From Blepharisma japonicum (lineage: Eukaryota; Ciliophora; Heterotrichea; Heterotrichida; Blepharismidae): 64,000 bases of DNA. The number at the start of each line of letters is the position of its first letter. Position 1 is the stretch's first letter. This document shows, one piece after another, positions 57,397 to 64,000 of the stretch. The notes beneath the pieces are model-generated. The model saw nothing but the letters and a program-made list of their open reading frames with translations, was not told the origin of the DNA and made no database searches. Location of the stretch: contig CATKHK010000005.1 of NCBI GenBank assembly GCA_949751835.1, positions 768,251-832,250 on the forward strand, in the 5' to 3' direction. A program made the position numbers and the translations under genes.

Positions 57397-58890
57397 ATGG
57401 CATTAAGTATCCGTCCACCTTCTGTTCTAACAGTAGAGCCATCCGGGTTTGGCTTTTGGACTGGTTACTTTTTCGCCGTCAACTGCGTTGTAGGAGCTGG
57501 CTTTTTAAGTCTCCCCTGGGCTTATGAAAACGGTGGGTGACTTTTTTGCCTGTTATATCAAATTTTTATGACAATTTTTAGCTTGATTCTTTCACATATG
57601 GTTTTTGAAGTCATGGGCCGTGTTGAAGTTCTCACACGAATTCAAGAACTCGGTAAAGACGTTCCACAGCTCGATTTCAAGCTTCTAATTTTTGGAAAAT
57701 CAAAAGGAGAACAATTAATTCCGATTACAGATCAAGAACCAAAAATTACCTCAAGAAGAACTGACTTATCAGAAATCGCCAGGCTGCTATTTGGCAAGCA
57801 TTTTGGCCGATTATATTTAGTTATTTTATACATTTATCAGCAAGGGATTCAAGTTTCCTACGCATCAATTTTTTCTTCTTCTTTTGCATCAAATATCCCT
57901 TTAGGGAATCTTGAAACTTGTGATGTATATGAGGAAGCTGGGTTTTATAATAACTGTAAATGAAAATATTGGATTTATTTGCTGATTTTCGGGGTATTCA
58001 TGGTATATTTGACACTGAAAGGAATGGAAGAACAGGTTTGGTTTCAATCCTGCATGACTTTTATGAGATTTCTTGTGATGAGCTTAGTTATCATAACAAG
58101 CATTTATGATATTGCGACAAATAATAGCAACGAAAGCGATAATCGAAATAATATAGAAATGCCGCCTTTAATTTCCTTTGAGCACCTTGGATCTGCAATT
58201 CCAATTGTCCTTGTAGCCATGGCATTTCAAAACTCAATTCCTACTATTGTGCAGCATGTTACAGATAAAGAAACAAATTTAAGGAAAATAGCAAATGCTT
58301 CTACTATGACTGCTTTTGGGTTTTATACACTTTTAGGAATGCTTGTTCCTGTAGCAATTGATGATGTACCGAGTATGTCTACTTTATCATATAGGAATTA
58401 CACAGCTGGGCATGAAAGGCATAATCGTCCTTGGTGGACTTATATAATTGAGTACATTGTGGTGATTTTTCCAGCACTTGACGTATTTTCGAGTTTTCCT
58501 ATACAAGCTATTACACTTGCTGATAATTTGTGCACAAGATATTATGGGAATATTCCAAAATTTCATATGCCAAGGAGAGGAGTGAGATTCTTTAGATTGT
58601 TAGTAGTTATTCCTCCACTTATTATTGCATTTTTAGAATATAATTTGGTGAAACTTATATAGGGATTTATATTGGAGTGGACTGGACTATTAGGGATCTT
58701 ATTGATACCAGTTGCAATACCGATGATGCATTTAGCGGCTAGAAGATTGGTTGATGGGGAATCTGTTCATGACATAGATATTGTTCCACCTGTAAGCTAT
58801 ATATAGATCCTGTGTATTATTTTGAGCGCTGTTCATATTTTTATCGCGATTTTAGTTGTAGTGCTGAATATTTTAGAATCAACGAAATAA
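57397..58890 (+). CDS. Amino acid/auxin permease (AAAP family) transporter
   Basis: Three exons 57397-58647, 58663-58791 and 58807-58890; 487 residues. Without the two introns the frame ends at TAG 58660 and again at 58804. About 11 TM spans. The N-terminal signature GYFFAVNCVVGAGFLSLPWA, with the unwound first helix typical of the APC/AAAP fold, and the later AMAFQNSIPTIVQHVTDK (as in AAAP helix 5-6) support the family. Large hydrophilic loop between spans 2 and 3. Substrate (neutral or aromatic amino acid) cannot be told by eye. TGA at 57538 and 57961 are Trp. Confidence 0.85.
58648..58662 (+). other. 15-nt intron (permease, intron 1)
   Basis: GTGAAACTTATATAG, phase 0; the only one starting GTG. 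Retention gives in-frame TAG. A at position 10. Confidence 0.9.
58792..58806 (+). other. 15-nt intron (permease, intron 2)
   Basis: GTAAGCTATATATAG, phase 0. Retention gives in-frame TAG. A at position 10. Confidence 0.9.
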
Positions 58891-58968
58891 ATGGAGATTT
58901 ATTTATCTAATATATTTTTCGTTTATTATAAAGTGTTAATTTGATGCTAACTATATTTAATAATTATT

Positions 58969-61056
58969 TTATTTTGAAACCGATAGTAAATCTGTCACAT
59001 CTTGTTCTCTCTCCTCATTTAGAATGTCGCTTAAGTCAGCTAATTTTATTTCTTTGATTTCGATATGATATGTTTCTTCAAGCCGCTTTAAGGCTGATAA
59101 ATCTCCATTGTCGCTAGCAATATTTATTGCAATCCCATGTCTTCCAAATCTAGAGCATCTTCCAACCCTATGAATGTAGCACTCTTCATCAAATGTTCGT
59201 GAACCTATGATTCTTGGTAAATCAAGGTTTACAACGCATTTCACTTTGGTGTTGTCAATACCTCTGGCAAGCAAATTTGTCGTCACAATGATTGAATATC
59301 TTCCAGCTTTAAAATTGTTCATTGTAGACTCTCTTCTCAATGTCGTCATGCTTTTTCCTATAAGTAAGGCAACTGAATAGTCCATATCTGACAGAGAATC
59401 AAAAATTTTTTCAGCGCGGTCTCGAGAATTTGCAAATACAATTGTGACTCCGTTTTGGGCTTTCTTTAAAAATTTAACTAGTGTTTTTAGTTTGTCAGAT
59501 TCTCTAGAAACAATATAATAGTGATCAATTGTAGTCGAGATCAAATTCACTTTTTTGACTGAAATCTCATTCACATTTCCAAGTAGATTTTTCATGTTAT
59601 CTTTGATATCTTCACGGTAAGTAGCTGAAAACAGCAGTATTTGCGTATTTTTCGCCAAAGATTGAGTAATTATTTTCTTAATTTTCTGATAAATTTCGAA
59701 ATTATCCTTTTTATTCCACAAAAAATCAGCTTCGTCCATAACTATAACTTTCAAATCTCTTGTACTTATATACTTTGACTTTAAAGACTTAAAAAATGTC
59801 CCAGACGTGCAGACTAAAACTTGTCCCCTGTCTATTTCATGATTTCTCATAATCAGCCCCACGGAAACTTCACAATATTTTGCAAATCTCTTATATTCTT
59901 CATAATTTTGTTTCGTCATTTCATAGGTATGACATATACATACAACCTGAGTATTAGGATTCGATGTATCAATTCTACATAGAGAGCCAATTACAAAGGC
60001 TGCAGTTTTTCCTGATCCTGTAGGTGCTTGGGCTATTAAGCTATCATTGCCTTCTTTTAATATTAAATCAATGCCATAGTTTTGAATTTTTGATGGGAAG
60101 GAAAATCCTACTTTTTCAATAGCTTTCAAGATGGTGGTTGGTATTGGAAGCTCATTTCATTCTTTATTATATCGAAAAGTTGAAAATTCTTCAGGCTCTT
60201 GCAAGTCTTCTGCTTCTTGGAAAAGAATTCTTGACTGACTATCATTTTCAGAAATATTGTGATGGATAATTTCTGCTCTTTCTAAGGCTCCTCTGCGATA
60301 GTCGACTCATTGATCAAAATTAGCTTCATTTTCACTTAGTATTTTTTCCTCTTTACTGCCCTCGAAATCAAAGATCTTTGATTGCCGAACAAGTGATTTT
60401 GGATCAGATGGAAGGGAAATAAAAGAATTTAAACTGATTTGGTTAGTCTGACAAGTTTTGCATATTTTATTTGAAATTTGACTTAAAGAAGAACAGTTTA
60501 TGCAAACAGGGCATCCACATTCAAGATTCTTCATAAGCTCTTTTTCAAAAGATTCGTGACATGATTGGCATTCTGTGATATTTCTGCTGGTTGGGATGCT
60601 TTCGACTTCTTTATTTTCTTTTTTTAAAAGTATTAAATAGGCTTCATTAAGTGTGTTATAATTTTCTTTCAGCTTCTCATTTTCTAATATAAGCTCTTTG
60701 ATAATTATTTTATTGGCTTCTTCTAAGTTATCTTTTTCAATTTTCAGGTTAGAATATTTTTCTGATGCTTCATTTTTAATTTCTTCAGTCATTTTAGCTG
60801 CCACTTCAAGCTTAATCTTAAGGTCACTTATTGCTTGTATAAGCTCTTCGTTTTCTTTCGTTTTATCTTCAAGAGTTCTTTTTGAGCAGTATATATTATT
60901 TTGGGTATCCTTTTTATTCTGGGTTTGCTTATGCTTGCTAGAGGATTCGCATTTAACATCATTGCTTAAGTGTTTTTTAGATGCCATATTTGGAAAAAGA
61001 TCTCTTGATGGTATATTTTCAGTAAATTCTTTGAATAAGTTGATTTGAAAGCACAT
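58969..61056 (-). CDS. Coiled-coil/all-Cys RING/DEAD-box helicase fusion
   Basis: 695 residues in one frame, ATG 61054-61056 (a second Met, MASKKHLS, 23 codons on), TAA 58969-58971. TGA at 60307-60309 and 60157-60159 (EWNELPIP) are Trp and connect the two halves. Residues ~60-150 are a coiled coil; 163-202 are C-x2-C-x13-C-x-C-x2-C-x2-C-x10-C-x2-C (CQSC...CGCPVCINC...CKTC). The helicase core runs ~300-690: Q-motif region NELPIPTTILKAIEKVGFSF PSKIQNYGI, motif I APTGSGKT (344-351), DEAD (441-444), SAT (477-479), TTNLLARGID, HRVGR. The LP.PT..L.AI...GF..PS.IQ pattern and the C-terminal core suit the DDX19/Dbp5 group (mRNA export), though close relatives are possible. The fused zinc module suggests a ubiquitin link. 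Confidence 0.9.
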
Positions 61057-61387
61057 GGCTAAGATTTATTTATTTATTAATCAAAGAGCCCCATTTTGGT
61101 TAATTAAATAGATAAACGAAATTTAAGGCTTAATCAAGAATGCTTAGAAAGATCAATAAGCCAATTGCATAAATTTTATAATTCTCTTTAAATAGCACTT
61201 ATCTTAATCAGCATAATTCAATGCTCCTAGGTCATTAGGCTATATGATATTTAAGCACTTATCTATGTTTATATGAATAAATTGCTTATTATTGTTTCTA
61301 AATTTGAATATAAAAATTAAGAAATCATTTGCAAAATTAAATTTGGAGCTATGAAGTAAGAATCAACGCATTTCATTTATAAATAAA
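61057..61387. other. Intergenic divergent promoter region
   Basis: 331 nt between the helicase and small membrane protein starts. AT-rich with a CATTTATAAATAAA stretch just before the right ATG. Nothing else. Confidence 0.5.
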
Positions 61388-62008
61388 ATGATATCTCAAA
61401 TATTTTTAGCAACTTCTTTATTTTTTGGAATCTTCAGCCTTATCCACAAATGACCAAAATATTCCACCTTGAGGATAAAAAATCATTTTGAAACATCAGA
61501 ATTAATCTCAATTTTATCAATCCTCTTTTGGAATATTCTTGAATTAATTTCAAATTATTCCACATGTCTAGCTGGAAGTCAAGAGTTTTGCATCTTTTCT
61601 CTGCTCAACCTACAAGGTATCTGTTTGCTTGCTTTATCAATAAAAAAGAAATGAAATAACTTATTGACTTTGTAAATTTTATTTAGAGGGTTAATGATAG
61701 TTCAATCACTATCATTATTTGTTAATGGAAACCTTGAAATATCATTAAGAAGGGTAGAAATTTTAGGATTTTTATTAGGGATTTGTATAATGCTTCACAA
61801 ATTAAAAATTGAAGGGAAAGCTAAAATCTATAAATATCTGCAATGCATATGATTTTTATTGACATCAATTTTATTTTATTGTCTCTTGCCTACAGCTTAT
61901 TTAGATTTCACTATTACACACTATGACATAATCATCTTATTGCCCATTTTCCTCATATGTGACATGAAATCAGAGAAATCATCACTCAATACAATGTCAG
62001 TCATTTAA
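61388..62008 (+). CDS. Small multi-TM membrane protein, unknown (201 aa)
   Basis: Two exons 61388-61671 and 61687-62008, TAA 62006-62008. The 15-nt intron must be removed or TAA ends the frame. TGA codons (61454, 61655 and exon 2) are Trp. Six hydrophobic spans can be drawn (ISQIFLATSLFFGIFSLI, ELISILSILFWNILELI, FCIFSLLNLQGICLLALSI, GLMIVQSLSLFV, RVEILGFLLGICIM, LLTSILFYCLLPTAYL) and a seventh near IIILLPIFLI. Short loops, no motif. Topology recalls 7-TM or TLC/DUF-type proteins but no family is recognisable. It is the last intact gene before the telomere. Confidence 0.75.
61672..61686 (+). other. 15-nt intron (membrane protein gene)
   Basis: GTAAATTTTATTTAG, phase 2. Retention gives TTG TAA, an immediate stop. 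A at position 10. Confidence 0.88.
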
Positions 62009-63865
62009 ATCTTAAATTAAAAAAGTAACTTTTGATTTAACTTATAGTTTCTTATATTAATTTAAAATTTTTATATTTATATAAATTTAAAAAGCTTGTA
62101 TGAGTTAAATCCATTAAAACCTAAAATAAAGAAGGATTTAGTGTGATCTTTCATATATATTATTTAAAGCCTCATATGAGGTAAAAGTAGCTTTTACCTG
62201 TCGAAAGTAAATTTTCAAAATATTTGATTGAACTTATATTTTTAAAAATATAAATTGCAAAATAAACAAAATGTTATCAAATTTTTAATAAAAGGATTAA
62301 TAATCAATTCCATAATCCAAAATGTGAAATAAGGAGTCTAAAAAATTGAAGGAACGAGCATTCTCTTAATATTTTACTGCATGGCTCTTAAAGGAGTAAT
62401 TATAAAGAGAAATTTGAAATAGTTTTTTAATGTGCCTAACATAAAAGTCTCTTTGAATGAAATTCAGCGAAAAACACTAAAATTTTTGATATGCTGCTTT
62501 GATACCTTGCTTTTTGTTCGAAAATGGCATAATAGATTTCAACCAACTTTAATATTAATATGCCAAATAAATCATTCAGGTAATAAACTATAAATCATCC
62601 TGCCTATTTGGCCATATAACTCTATTGCAGAAGAAGTGTTATTAAGAATCGTAAATAGTTTATGCTATAAGTTGAGAAATCCTCTCAAAGACTCAAACCC
62701 AATATAAATAACGAATTAGCATCCTATAAGAAGATCCAATTATAAATTAGCTTGCAATGTAAAATAAATGCTAGACAGCTGGTACTTAACATCAAAGATG
62801 TAGGCTATTTGATTTCTCTTCCAGCTCACACTCTTAAATGCTGCTGTGGTTTATAGTATAGAAGCCTTGTTATGTAAATTTTTATTGCAATTTATCATAG
62901 CAAATTAGTGAAAATCAAGAATTTTAACCATTTAATTTGAATTTTTCAAGAAAGATTATCTGTTCTCTCTAATTTGCAATATCGCCTTAACAAGTCCTGC
63001 TATGTACAGCGAAATTTTAATTATTATCTAAAATACTATTTGTGGAGCTAGCATTCTAAAAAAATCACTTAAGAAAAGCTATCTCCCACAGTCACGCTGA
63101 TGATTTAATCAGAGTTTTGATGAATATGCCCACAGTCCAAGCAGAGCTATCGACACCTTAATTTTTGAATATATTAAGCTTCCAAAACCGAAAAAAATTG
63201 ATTATATCTTACGCTGCATTCAATTTTTAACTTAGAATCCATTTCAGTTCGCCTAAAATAAGTTCTGGAATGTTGCACTAAGAGAAGGTTGATGCATGCC
63301 GCCATTTAAAAATATATTGTAGCTGGCTATAATCTCGAAAAAATTCTATTCACTCAAAGGAATTGAGAAGCACTCTTAAATATCTAAATAAAAATGTGGG
63401 GTATCCCAAAAAATTCTTGAATTAAAAAATAGATTGTGCCTTTGAACATAAACTTTTATTGTCTAAAAATTTTAGTTAGCTAAAATTTATTATGCTTTTA
63501 TTGCATCGAAAAAGAATAAGTTACAGTTTTCTTCAAAATAGTTATAAAGATGTTCCTAATTTAGTTTTAAGTGCCGATTAATATAAGGTAATAATGAGGG
63601 GAATAATAGGGTCTATTTATTTGAAAGAGGAGAGAGAACTTTTGAAAGTGCTGAAAATGATATTTCAAACTGAGCACATATAGGTAGTAATACCATTTCA
63701 TAAAATTGTCATATTCAGTCAGTTGTTATTCGGTATAAGGGTAGTCTTTATGCTGTTCACTATAATAATACACTATGGAAGTTTGATCTGTTTTCAAAGC
63801 AATCATCTGAGATAAAAATTGTTTAAAATTTATCCATAATAAATGGTTAAATATAGCTGGGACCC
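62009..63865. other. Gene-poor subtelomeric region with coding remnants
   Basis: About 1.9 kb with no intact gene. Two stretches look like decayed protein-coding DNA on the plus strand. Around 63039-63231 a stop-free frame (TGA as Trp) reads ...QSRWWFNQSFDEYAHSPSRA.... Around 63596-63825 a frame with one internal TAA reads NRVYLFERGERTFESAEND then VVIRYKGSLYAVHYNNTLWK, with kelch/propeller-like strands. The rest is AT-rich with scattered stops. Confidence 0.55.
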
Positions 63866-64000
63866 TTAGGGTGTTAGGGTGTTAGGGTGTTAGGGTGTTA
63901 GGGTGTTAGGGTGTTAGGGTGTTAGGGTGTTAGGGTGTTAGGGTGTTAGGGTGTTAGGGTGTTAGGGTGTTAGGGTGTTAGGGTGTTAGGGTGTTAGGGT
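63866..64000 (+). repeat. Telomere repeat array, (TGTTAGGG)n
   Basis: About 17 perfect copies of the 8-mer TGTTAGGG (C-rich strand CCCTAACA) run to the end of the window, starting after the last unique bases CTGGGACCC. This is the G-rich strand 5'->3' at a right chromosome end, and the repeat known from Blepharisma macronuclear chromosomes. No variant units were seen. Confidence 0.98.

Noticed and set aside
1-64000. tRNA, rRNA, CRISPR arrays and insertion sequences.
   Set aside because: Looked for by eye and none recognised; transposase motifs or terminal inverted repeats were not seen. A covariance-model scan could still reveal small RNAs.

Overview
This is a ciliate macronuclear sequence running into a chromosome end, most likely from a heterotrich of the Blepharisma type. 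Four things in the sequence point there. (1) TGA is read as tryptophan: kinases, a Rab, a CoA transferase, importin alpha and ion channels are interrupted only by in-frame TGA at conserved Trp positions, and all true stops are TAA or (rarely) TAG. (2) Every intron found is exactly 15 nt, GT...AG. (3) Genes are tightly packed and AT-rich. (4) The right end (63866-64000) is an uninterrupted array of the 8-mer TGTTAGGG, which is the Blepharisma telomere repeat. The species is an inference; code, intron length and telomere are seen directly.

Layout. 1-13.7 kb: a cut-off RING/TRAF-like zinc protein, a large NB-ARC-type STAND NTPase with TPRs, small unknown genes, a kelch protein, a four-cNBD cGMP-dependent kinase, a RING protein with a chromo/Tudor-like tail, a Rab GTPase and a CBM20 starch-binding protein. 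14.4-24.2 kb: a CDPK, a secreted Cys-rich protein, a compact ionotropic glutamate receptor-like channel, a mitochondrial helical protein, a coiled-coil protein and a DYRK kinase. 24.5-35.3 kb: mitochondrial SCOT, Aurora kinase, a probable LAMTOR4, casein kinase 1, ribosomal protein uS2 (SA), importin alpha and several cytoskeleton-like unknowns. 35.2-44.3 kb: a RIIa-domain protein, a DUF229 sulfatase-like protein, a START protein, a coiled-coil protein, an SK-like K+ channel and a four-TM protein. 44.7-54.4 kb: two tandem giant genes, each fusing WD40 propellers, an ankyrin-like linker and a TRP-like channel. 54.8-62 kb: a decayed TPR/propeller pseudogene, a B-box/all-Cys-RING protein, an amino-acid permease, an all-Cys-RING/DEAD-box helicase fusion and a small membrane protein. 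62-63.9 kb: gene-poor subtelomere with broken coding remnants, then the telomere.

There are no operons; neighbours are transcribed separately, often convergently with 3-23 nt between stop codons. The theme is signalling: cyclic nucleotide and Ca2+ kinases, several proteins with N-terminal MGxC/MGN lipidation-like starts, and at least four channels. Most likely to be new: the tandem WD40-TRP channels, the all-Cys RING shared by a B-box protein and a DEAD-box helicase, the NB-ARC-TPR protein, and the intron rule (15 nt, invariant A at position 10, always an in-frame stop if retained).

Gene models were built by eye, reading TGA as Trp and splicing 15-nt introns. No homology search was run, so family names rest on recognised motifs.
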